From Synechococcales cyanobacterium S06 (GTDB lineage: Bacteria; Cyanobacteriota; Cyanobacteriia; Cyanobacteriales; JAABRE01): a DNA stretch of 42,565 nt. The notes under the pieces were generated by a model, which had not been told where the DNA came from, made no database searches, and saw only the letters and a list, made by a program, of their open reading frames with translations. The stretch covers positions 1-42,565 of the forward strand of contig JAABRE010000045.1 of assembly GCA_011391125.1 (NCBI GenBank). Reading direction: 5' to 3'. The stretch's first letter is position 1, and every line of letters starts with the position of its first letter. Positions 16,991-25,700 of this stretch are shown in pieces. A program made the position numbers and the translations under genes.

Positions 16991-18579
16991 ATGTCAGCAA
17001 CTCCTTTTAGTAATGATAACCTAATCAAAAATCAATTATTAAATTTAATTCCCGCTAACGCTAAAATTATTCTCGAAATAAGTTGTCAAAATAGCAGTAA
17101 TTTAAAACCAGAATATCAAGAAATTAATTCCCATTGTCAATATCTATTTTCTCAAATTAATCCTGATAATTTAACTAATGATTTTGCCGATTCACTATTA
17201 AATAGATTCGGAATTAGTGAAGCAAATATTGACGTTTTAATTTGTCAAAATATTTTAGAAATTTTGCCTAAATCTCAACTATTTTTGCCAAAAATTATCT
17301 CCTACTTAAAACCAGAAGGAGTGGTCATTGCTTCCGTTTCTAATCTTCAATATTGGGAGGTTATTCTTAATTTATTACAGGGAAAATGGCCGTTAGAAAA
17401 TCAGTTATTATTAAATAATTATCGAGGTTTTCTCACTCTGGAAAATGTCAAAGAGTTATTTATTAATCTGGGGTTGACTATGGATCAATTATTGAAAATA
17501 GGTAATAATCATCCTGATTTCCCGAAATTCCAAAATTTAATTCAACCTCTGTTAAAAGAGTTTAATATTGACACTAATATTTTTGCAATTCAAAGTAGCG
17601 GTAATCAATATATAATTCGTGGTGTTAAAACAGAACAACCTTTACCCAGATTTTTTATCCAAACAGCAATTATGGCCGAAACTGGTTGCGCTGAAATTAG
17701 AGTCTATCAACCGGATAATTTAACCAAAACTCTTCCTGGAGTTAGGACTTTTTCCCAAGTAAAAAGGATGGATCTAAATATAGGCCAACCAGGAGAAGAA
17801 AAAGTGTTTATTATTCAGCGTATGATTATGAATTATCCCAAGGATTTAAACCTCTTAAAAAATTTATTAAATCAGGATTATTTAATCGTTGCTGAAATTG
17901 ATGATGATCCTTTGCGCCGCCCTGAATATGAGCAGAATAATTTTTTAAGTTATCGAGGTTGTCATTGTGTTCAAACGACAAATCAATTAATGAAAGATTT
18001 TTTAATTCAATATAATTCTAATGTGGCCATTTTTCCTAATCAAATTGCTAAGTTACCTCCCCAACGTATCTATGAAGAATCAAAGGAAATTAAGCTCTTT
18101 TTTGGCGCTTTAAATCGGCAAAATGATTGGGCCGAAATTATGCCAAGTCTCAACAAAATTTTAAAGGAAAATGAGGAAAAAATTAGAGTCAAAGTCATCC
18201 ATGATCAAGTCTTTTTTCAGACTTTAGAAACTAGAAATAAGGAATTTACTCCCTTTTGTTCCGGCGTTGCATGACTCTGAGATGAAATTGTAGGGGCAAT
18301 CCCTTGTGGTTGCCCCCGAAACGCTGATAGGGTAGGGACAAGCCCTTGTGGTTGCCCCCGAAACGCTGATAGGGTAGGGACAAGCCCTACCCCTACATTG
18401 AAAATAAATATCAAATCATCTTGCATAGGTGCAACGCCGTAAATGCCTATAATTATGTGAAAAATAATCGCTTATTATCTCAGCATTTTGAGAAACGTTA
18501 TCTTTGGTATCGAGAAATGAGAGAGAAATTACCCCTATTAAATCAGCAATTACGCTCAAGAATACCTGAATTATTTTAA
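16991..18579 (+). pseudogene. Methyltransferase-glycosyltransferase fusion, broken by a repeat element
   Basis: The intact 5' part (16991-about 18262) encodes a SAM-methyltransferase-like half (IILEISCQNS, the motif I position, then ICQNILEILPKSQLFLPKIISYLKPEGVV). A glycosyltransferase region follows (RVYQPDNLTKTLPGVRTF, a bridge, and DDDPLRRPEYEQ). At 18263 a 176-bp repeat element begins and the frame soon stops. Beyond it, 18442-18579 encodes in another frame NAYNYVKNNRLLSQHF and onward to a stop after PELF. That looks like the normal C-terminal helix of the same enzyme. The central part of the second Rossmann half is missing, so this is insertion plus deletion, not a simple insertion. The truncated protein is probably inactive as a glycosyltransferase; its methyltransferase half might still fold. 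Confidence 0.8.
18263..18438. mobile_element. MITE-like element with GGCGTTGCA termini
   Basis: The element starts GGCGTTGCATGACTCTGAGA, and its right end read inward is GGCGTTGCACCTATGCAAGA. Inside are two direct copies, about 51 bp apart, of a segment containing CCCTTGTGGTTGCCCCCGAA and CGCTGATAGGGTAGGGACAAG. These are GTAGGGGC/GCCCCTAC-type palindromes frequent in cyanobacteria. There is no coding capacity. No convincing target duplication is seen, in keeping with a deletion at the insertion point. Confidence 0.7.
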
Positions 18580-18740
18580 TAGTTTAAGAGTCGCTTTGTG
18601 CTAATAATTTATTCCTAAAAACAATTAAATTGCCATAAGCATCAATTAAAAATAATCATTAAATTTTTGCTTTCTACCTTGGCCTTAAGAATTAAAAATG
18701 ATATGATTGAGGTTGAAATTTTAACACTTAAGTATATGTT

Positions 18741-19421
18741 ATGTTAACCGCCAATTACTACCACATTTTAGAAATAAATCAGCAGGCCACAAGTAGCGAA
18801 ATTAAACAAGCTTATCGGCGTTTGGCGAAAATGTTTCATCCTGACAGCCAAACTCACACGGCTAATCCTGAAAAAATCATTATGATTAATGCTGCTTATG
18901 AGGTGTTGAAGGATTCCCACCGCCGTCGTCAGTATGACCAAACTTTGCAAGCTTATTCGACGCAACGACAAACTAGGAGTTACTCTTCAAGTAAAAGTAG
19001 TAAAAAACCAAGTGGGCACATACTTGATCTCGAAGTCGAAAAATGGTTGCAAAAGGTTTATTTTCCCATTAATTGTTTGGTAACGCAAATTATTTATCCT
19101 TTAGATAAGGAAATTGATTATTTAGCCGCTGATATTTATGATGATCAATTAATGGAGGCTTTTCTCTTATATTTGGAAGATTGTCAAGGATATTTGAAAA
19201 AAGCGCAATCTGTTTTTAATTCCCAATATAATCCCGCCAAATTAGCCACAACTGCGGCTAATTTATATTATTGTCTCAATCAAATTAGCGATGGTTTGGA
19301 ACAGTTGCAATGGTTTACTCTCAATTACGATGATTATTATTTACACACGGGTAAGGAGTTATTTAGAATTGCTCAAAATCTTCGTTATGAGGCACAATCT
19401 TCCGCTAAATCTTTTATTTAA
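18741..19421 (+). CDS. J-domain (DnaJ-like) protein
   Basis: This 226-residue protein has an N-terminal J domain: YYHILEINQQATSSEIKQAYRRLAKMFHPD carries the HPD tripeptide (33-35) that stimulates DnaK ATPase, and YEVLKDSHRRRQYDQ closes it (to about residue 70). A Ser-rich linker (76-90) follows. The C-terminal helical domain has no Gly/Phe or zinc-finger region, so it is a type III J protein and not DnaJ itself. The C-terminal domain seems cyanobacterial, and its client is unknown. It is convergent with the next gene, with three bases between stops. Confidence 0.9.
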   Translation: MLTANYYHILEINQQATSSEIKQAYRRLAKMFHPDSQTHTANPEKIIMINAAYEVLKDSHRRRQYDQTLQAYSTQRQTRSYSSSKSSKKPSGHILDLEVEKWLQKVYFPINCLVTQIIYPLDKEIDYLAADIYDDQLMEAFLLYLEDCQGYLKKAQSVFNSQYNPAKLATTAANLYYCLNQISDGLEQLQWFTLNYDDYYLHTGKELFRIAQNLRYEAQSSAKSFI

Positions 19422-19424
19422 TTA

Positions 19425-19913
19425 TTATTTGTTAATTTCCCAAGAATTGTGAGGGGAAAATGTAAAATCTAATTGCCATTTTTCCTGCTCATAATAATAC
19501 AAAGCTAAACATTGTTGATTTTGATTGAAGACACGCAAATTATAATTATAAAACCTAGCAACTGTACCAAAATTATTAACAAAACGATAACGTTCCAGAT
19601 AATTCATGATTCCCCAAAGTTGGGTATTAACTATCAGGTCAATGCGGTTTTCTTGGGGATAAGCTAACCAATTATTAACTAATCTTCCGCCATAATTATC
19701 AAATTGTTCTTTCGGCCACCAAAGACTAGGAATCGTGGCAGAATTTGGCGAATAACTATTAGCAGTTACTACCTTTTGGGGGAGTTTATTTTCGGTTAAT
19801 AAATTTAGTTCTAAAGGTACTTCACAGGATACAGAAGCCGTGCTATTTTGTGCTATTAATATTAAGGGAAATAATATTATTTGATAAATAAATATTTTAC
19901 TTTTAAGGTTCAT
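19425..19913 (-). CDS. Secreted hypothetical protein
   Basis: This is a 162-residue protein with a signal peptide (MNLKSKIFIYQIILFPLILI, then AQNSTAS), so it is probably exported to the periplasm. ATG 19913 is preferred to a start five codons upstream, because the shorter form begins with the Lys residues of a normal signal peptide and lies five bases after the upstream stop. The mature part has SLWWPKEQFDNYGGRLVNNWLAYP, NTQLWGIMNYLERYRFVNNFGT and NYNLRVFNQNQQ. I recall proteins of this type as cyanobacterial hypotheticals and cannot assign a function. It is probably in an operon with the aldo/keto reductase. Confidence 0.75.
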   Translation of the reverse strand: MNLKSKIFIYQIILFPLILIAQNSTASVSCEVPLELNLLTENKLPQKVVTANSYSPNSATIPSLWWPKEQFDNYGGRLVNNWLAYPQENRIDLIVNTQLWGIMNYLERYRFVNNFGTVARFYNYNLRVFNQNQQCLALYYYEQEKWQLDFTFSPHNSWEINK

Positions 19914-19918
19914 AATTT

Positions 19919-21034
19919 TTACTCCCAAAGACGACGACGAGGTGAACCATTTAACATTTCATGGGTTTCAAATAATAATTGGGGTATGGGTAATTTTTCG
20001 GGACAACGGGGTAAACATTCCCCACAATTTGTGCAACGATTACCTTTATTCCCCGGAAACCAGTGACCGGCATTTTCTAACATTTGATAACGATATTTTC
20101 CATATTCATTCATATTATATGCTAAAGTTAAGTTGCGTAATCTTAAGATTTCTGGAATGTTTATATTTTCGGGACAGGGGAGACATTCATAACATTGAAG
20201 ACAAGGATTTGAAATAGATTTTAACTCTGTTTCTAGGTTGTTAAAAAGGCTTTTTTCGCTTTCTGTTAAGGGTGAATTATGATCAGCAATTTCTAAGGGA
20301 TAATCTAATTCTTCGGGTATGGATGGACCAATACTTAGGGTTGTTATCTGGGGATTTGCTAATAGGAATCGGTAGGTTAAATGAAGGGGAGACAGGGGAG
20401 AAGTTAGGGAAATTAATTGTTCAGGAGGAGTATAAAGTCGGCCTCCCTTATCACTTGGTGAAATTATAAATATTCCTAAATCCTTTTCAATTGCTAACTG
20501 AATTGCGGGATAATTTCGCTGGTTAAAATAATAATAATGGAGGTTAACAAAGGAGAATAAATTAGTATTAATTGCGCTTAAAATTAACTCTAAACTACCA
20601 TGACTAGAAAATCCTAAATGTTTAATTTTGCCCGCTTTTTTTGCTTCATTAATTGCCTCGATCGCCTGTTCAAAACTTGATAAATGTTCCCAAGTATTAA
20701 TACCATGAATCGCCACACAATCAAGATAATCTGTTTTTAAACGAGTTAAAGATTCTTCAATCCAGTTAGTTAATTGATATTTATCATTAGTTGGCGTAAA
20801 TTTTGTGGTTAAATAAAACTGCTCTCTAGGTAAAGATAAACCCTGCTCCATCGCTAAACCTAAATACTCCTCACTTTTGCCATAATTTCGGGCAGTTTCT
20901 AAATGATTAATGCCCAATTTAAGCGCTTTATCGACAGTTTTAAAGGTCACATTTGCTGACTCTAAACAGCGCATTGTTCCTAAAGAAAACACCGATAAAT
21001 CTAAATTAGTTTGGCCAAATCTGCGATATTTCAT
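19919..21034 (-). CDS. Aldo/keto reductase with C-terminal 4Fe-4S domain
   Basis: This 371-residue protein is a TIM-barrel aldo/keto reductase (MKYRRFGQTNLDLSVFSLGTMR; catalytic Tyr region NHLETARNYGKSEEYLG). It has a C-terminal ferredoxin-like part with CLQCYECLPCPENINIP and CTNCGECLPRCPEKLPIP, two Cys clusters suited to 4Fe-4S. Such proteins are common in cyanobacteria and anaerobes and may link ferredoxin to an aldehyde or ketone substrate. ATG 21034 is chosen because the family begins MKYRxFG; an in-frame ATG ten codons upstream adds an unrelated lead. Substrate is unknown. Confidence 0.92.
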   Translation of the reverse strand: MKYRRFGQTNLDLSVFSLGTMRCLESANVTFKTVDKALKLGINHLETARNYGKSEEYLGLAMEQGLSLPREQFYLTTKFTPTNDKYQLTNWIEESLTRLKTDYLDCVAIHGINTWEHLSSFEQAIEAINEAKKAGKIKHLGFSSHGSLELILSAINTNLFSFVNLHYYYFNQRNYPAIQLAIEKDLGIFIISPSDKGGRLYTPPEQLISLTSPLSPLHLTYRFLLANPQITTLSIGPSIPEELDYPLEIADHNSPLTESEKSLFNNLETELKSISNPCLQCYECLPCPENINIPEILRLRNLTLAYNMNEYGKYRYQMLENAGHWFPGNKGNRCTNCGECLPRCPEKLPIPQLLFETHEMLNGSPRRRLWE

Positions 21035-21465
21035 AATTAACAAAAGTTCTCTTTTCTCCCTCATTTTATCATGATTGCGCTACCACGACTAGATCGTCAT
21101 TTCTCTTGACAAATCCTCGCGGAGTCAGATGTCTTAATAAGAGTTTCCTTTCCTGAAACTGGGGAATTTTTGCTACTAAATGAAATACAATTAAGACATA
21201 ATCAAGAAATACCAATTAACAATTAAATAGGTGGTTACAATTATTAATAAAAATGGCAAATCATCCTCTGACTTCGTATTTAAGTCCGTCGGGATCAACT
21301 ATTGTTGCCACCGACAGCAAAAAGCCGGAAAATTTATTCCCTTGTGCTTTTAATTACCAAAAAAGGAAAGGAATTTAGCCCGAACAATGTATTTTTAAAT
21401 ACAGATTTTTTTTTAATCAAGTAAATCTAAACAGGAACTAATAACAGTCATGGATTATCGAAAAA
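21035..21465. other. Intergenic stretch, 430 bases
   Basis: This lies between two leftward genes. It holds one short possible ORF (21253-21378) and an AT-rich tract near 21400-21420. No hairpin, tRNA or recognised RNA motif was seen. Confidence 0.5.
21253..21378 (+). CDS. Possible 41-residue ORF, unrecognised
   Basis: ATG 21253 to TAG 21378 encodes MANHPLTSYLSPSGSTIVAT and 21 more residues, ending KRKGI. The composition is protein-like, with few rare codons, and the frame lies in a large gap. There is no strong ribosome site: the AGGTGG at 21229-21234 is about 18 bases from the ATG. It may be a relic or a chance ORF. Confidence 0.25.
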   Translation: MANHPLTSYLSPSGSTIVATDSKKPENLFPCAFNYQKRKGI

Positions 21466-21972
21466 TCAAAATTCTGAATTAGCATCATAACCTGCGCGTT
21501 TAATCAATTCAGTTGGACTAATATTCGAGACAAAATTGCGGAAAGCTTGGCGCTCCTCTTCATCAGCATCTCGATCAACGGGAATGGAAGCGTCGGCGAC
21601 TACTTCTTCTACCACCCAAATGGGGCTATTGGTGCGCAAAGCAAGGGCGATCGCATCACTGGGACGACAGTCAATTTCCTTTTTCTTTCCATTTTGAGAC
21701 AGGGTCAAAACCGCATAAAAAGTATTATCCTGTAGGGAATGAATAATAATTTTGTCTAATTTCATTTGCCAAGCCTCCATTATATTGATCATCAGGTCAT
21801 GGGTCAAAGGACGGGGGGGAAGTTGGCCTTCTAAGACACTAATAATCGCTTTAGCTTGTTCTTGACCAACATAAATGGGAAGTGCCCGGCGATCGGAGCC
21901 ATCTTTGAGTAAAATAATAGGGCTACGGGTGATGGCATCTAAGGCAATTCCAGCAACTTTCATTTCAATCAT
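21466..21972 (-). CDS. Bifunctional nuclease family protein (DUF151)
   Basis: This 168-residue protein matches the BFN/DUF151 family. It opens MIEMKVAGIALDAITRSPIILLKD and has ALPIYVGQEQAKAI and the block DCRPSDAIALALRTNSPIWV that defines the fold. Plant and bacterial members were described as having DNase/RNase activity; in most bacteria the role is unknown. The protein is cytoplasmic, with no signal peptide. It is divergent from ribE, with about 150 bases between starts. Confidence 0.92.
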   Translation of the reverse strand: MIEMKVAGIALDAITRSPIILLKDGSDRRALPIYVGQEQAKAIISVLEGQLPPRPLTHDLMINIMEAWQMKLDKIIIHSLQDNTFYAVLTLSQNGKKKEIDCRPSDAIALALRTNSPIWVVEEVVADASIPVDRDADEEERQAFRNFVSNISPTELIKRAGYDANSEF

Positions 21973-22120
21973 AATTTTTAGCCTCTATAATCTAAGCAAT
22001 AACTTCCGGGATTGGAAGTTTCAGGATTACCCTTTAATAATATTCTAAACAAAAGTATGCCTTAGAATCAGGGCAATTTGCTTTAAGATTAGAAAAAAAT
22101 GTAATTTGGGCAGAAATAAA

Positions 22121-22783
22121 GTGTTTACGGGATTAGTTCAATCGTTAGGTTCAATCAATGTTACGAGTCAAGATGAGTTTAAAATAGCTCCTCAAAATAG
22201 TTTAGAAAATTTAGTAATTGGTGATAGTGTTGCTGTTGACGGAGTGTGTTTAACAGTGGAGGAAATTAGTGGTAATGATTTTATCGCCACGGCATCTCCA
22301 GAAACTTTAAAAAGGACTATTTTAGGACAACTTAATCACAATTCAACTTATGTTAATTTAGAAACTTCTTTAAAAGCAGGAGGTAAAATTGGCGGTCATT
22401 TTGTCACTGGACATATAGACGGTTTAGGCTGTTTAATTGAGTCAATTAACACAAATAAAGCATGGGAAATGGTGTTTTCTGCTCCTCCTTCTTTCAGTGA
22501 ACAATGGCATAAATATATTGCTCGTTATCTAGTTTCTAAAGGTAGTATAGCAGTTAATGGTATTAGTTTAACAGTTGCTGATTGTGATCCCGATGGCAAT
22601 TGGTTTAAAACGGCGGTTATTCCCCATACTTATCAAGAGACTAATTTGTCTTATTTAAAAATAGGTGATTTGGTGAATATTGAAGGTGATATTTTAGGGA
22701 AATATGTGGAAAAATTATTAAGAATTAATCCCCTTCAAGAGGATATTTCCTTAAGTTTTTTAGCTGAAAATGGCTATTTATAA
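22121..22783 (+). CDS. ribE: Riboflavin synthase, alpha chain
   Basis: Riboflavin synthase dismutates two molecules of 6,7-dimethyl-8-ribityllumazine to riboflavin. The 220-residue protein has the two homologous lumazine-binding barrels: VFTGLVQSLGSI with SVAVDGVCLTVEEI, and WEMVFSAPPSF with GSIAVNGISLTVAD. The C-terminal helix for trimerisation follows. GTG 22121 is the preferred start because the family begins M-F-T-G-L; the TTG at 22106 adds five unrelated residues. Its stop codon directly abuts the stop codon of the convergent giant gene with no base between. Confidence 0.93.
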   Translation: MFTGLVQSLGSINVTSQDEFKIAPQNSLENLVIGDSVAVDGVCLTVEEISGNDFIATASPETLKRTILGQLNHNSTYVNLETSLKAGGKIGGHFVTGHIDGLGCLIESINTNKAWEMVFSAPPSFSEQWHKYIARYLVSKGSIAVNGISLTVADCDPDGNWFKTAVIPHTYQETNLSYLKIGDLVNIEGDILGKYVEKLLRINPLQEDISLSFLAENGYL

Positions 22784-25700
22784 TTAATTATTCTTGTTTT
22801 TTAGGTTGTCAAGAATGGTTTTAATTTGTTCATTAGTTGGCTGCAATTCTAAAGCTTTTTGATAATTATCAATTGCTCCTGGAATGTCACCTTGTTGTTT
22901 GTTTACTTCAGCGATATTTCTCCAGACTGTAAATTTACTTGGATGACCAAATTCTGCGGCTTTTTGATAATATTCAATTGCTTGATCTAATTTTCCTTGT
23001 TTGCGGTTTAATTTGGCGAATGTTAAATTAACATAAGGATTATTTGGCTGGATAGTTAGCGCTTTTTGGGAATAGATAGTCGCTAAGTTTAATTCATTTT
23101 TATTTATATAAATATCTGCCAAAATATTAAGAGAAGATAAATGATGAGGCTCTAATTCGATGGCTTGATTATAGATATTAATGGCCTCTTCTAATCGGTT
23201 TTGTTTTTGATATAAACGACCTAATCTATCATAGATATTAAAATATTTAGGCTGTACTTTAAGACCTTGATTACAAGCATGAATGGCGGTTTCTATGTCT
23301 GCTTTTTCTTCATAAATTGTCGACATTAAACAATATATTTCTGCATTTTCAGCATTAAAGCTGAGAATTTGTTGATAAATTTTTAGCGCTTCTGCATAGT
23401 TTTTTTGTTTCCGATAACTATCAGCTAAACTTAAATAAAAGTTAACTTTTTCCGGAGCAATTTCTATCGCTTTTTGATAGGAATTAATGGCCTCATCTAA
23501 ATCATTTTCCTTACTATAAATATTACCCATAATCCAATAAACATGGAGATTATTTGGCTGAATTTTTAGAATTTCTTGGCAAGATTTAAGAGTTTCTTCT
23601 AAGGGAATATAATAATTAGTTTCCGGTAAAGATAACTCTTCTTTTTTAATTACAGTAATCTCAATTAATTGTTGGTATAATTTGTCAGCTTGGGTCAATA
23701 AATTTTGATAATTTTCATCACTTAATTGATTTAATTCGGTTGGTGAGATGGCGATTTTCTCTTGATGAATTAACTTACTATCATAAAATTGTGTCGCTAA
23801 TTCGGCTTCTAAATTAAGGCCTTCAAATTGCTGATTTAAGGTATTAATAACCTGTTTTAATTGAGCAAAATATTTCTCTTGAGGTACATCAAAACAAATT
23901 ATAGGAAATGGTGATTTTTGATATTCTTCGAGGAGAATTTTATTGTAATGTATCCATAAAGAAAGACCTTCTTGAAGGGTTTTTTTATCCCTTTGATAAA
24001 GAGATAGGGCCACTTTTAAAGGATGTCTAAAAGTGCCAACTAATTGTAAATTATCAATTTTTTCCTGCCAAAATTTAAGGGTTAAAATTGTGCGAGGATC
24101 TTTAAACATCCAGACATTAGTAATATTCTTAAATTCCGCAATAATCTTATCTCTTTCTTGTTGGTTTTGTTCTGTAAAATTAATTTGATTCGGTGGATTA
24201 TCCCAACTTCCTTGATTCTGTTTTAAGATAAATTCATTTAATCTTTGAATATCTAAATTTTCGATTTGGCCTTTCAGATTATCTGAGGTAAATTCGACGA
24301 CTTTTCCCGTAAATATTCCTGTTTTTTGTAGAGAACCAGCTAAACAACTTGTACCACTTCTGTGCATTCCTAAAATAGAAATAATTGGTAAATTAATACT
24401 TGATTGATTCCCATAATAGGAGGAATCAACTATTCCTTCTATTTGTTGTTTAACCCATTCATTCGAGACTCCACTAACTCTTTTATAAACAAAGAAATCA
24501 CCATTTAATTGAGAAAAGTAAAGGGTATTTATTTGAGATATGGGTTGATATTTATTAAAGAGAAAATTTAAAGCATAGGGTCCGGTAGAATACCAAACAT
24601 TGTTATATTTACGATATTTTAAATGATTAATTATTAGTAATATAGCATCTTTCAAAAAATCAAGTTTGGGAATAGTGCCTATAATTGAATTTGTAAAATG
24701 AGCTTGATCTTTACATTCTAAATAACGAGGAAAGTCATCTCGTCTAACTAAGATCAGGTCGGGATTATTAATAATAATAGTATCTATGGATTTACAAGTT
24801 TCCATAGCCGCATCTAAATAGATTCCACCATATTCATACAATAACATTAATCGGGCTAGATCACTACGAGCTGCGGGAATTTTGATGGCTTGATATAAGT
24901 CTAATATGTCTTTGTCATATTTTTCTTTAATAAATTTAATCATATAATTATCATCGGCAAAAATGACATTATAATCGGTATTTATTGCTTTTGTTTTTTG
25001 TATTGCTTCATTAATTTTATCAGGAATCTCATTTTGATTATGCCAAAATAAAATCAGATTTTTAGGGATTTTTCTTGACTCTATTTGAGTATTAAGATTA
25101 TTAATCATAGTTTGAATTTCTTCGTTATTTGGTTGTAATTTTAGAGCTTCTTGATAATTTATCATAGCTTCTTTAAGATTTCCTTGTTGTTGGTAAGTAT
25201 CAGCGATATTTCTCCAGACGGTAAATTTACTTGGATGACCAAATTCTACGGATTTTTGATAATATTTAATCGCTTCATCTAAATTTCCTTTTTGACGGTA
25301 GAAATTAGCAAATGTCCAATTAAGATAAGGATTATTGGGATTTTTATTAAGTGCTTTATTCATCAGTATTGAGACTTTGTCTAATTCATTTCTTTGCAGA
25401 TAAATGGTACTTAAAATATTATTAGCTGAAGCATCACTATCATCTATTTCTAAGACTTTTTCACAATAATAAATTGCTGATTCTAGGTCTTTTTTTCCCC
25501 AATTCATCTGGGCTAAATTTCTATTAGTATGAATATTATTAGGCTCAATTTCTAAGGCTTTTTGCAGATAATTAAAACTCGTGGTAAAGTCTTTTTGTTG
25601 AATATAAATATTGCCCAAGTAATTATACCAAGTTACTTGTCCATCGGGTGCTATTTCTAATAATTGTTGATAGAGATTAATGGTCTTTTCTAAATTACCT

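Noticed and set aside
18217-18426. 69-codon minus-strand ORF with repeated VPTLSAFRGQPQG
   Set aside because: The repeats come from the duplicated palindrome of the MITE-like element; it is not a gene.
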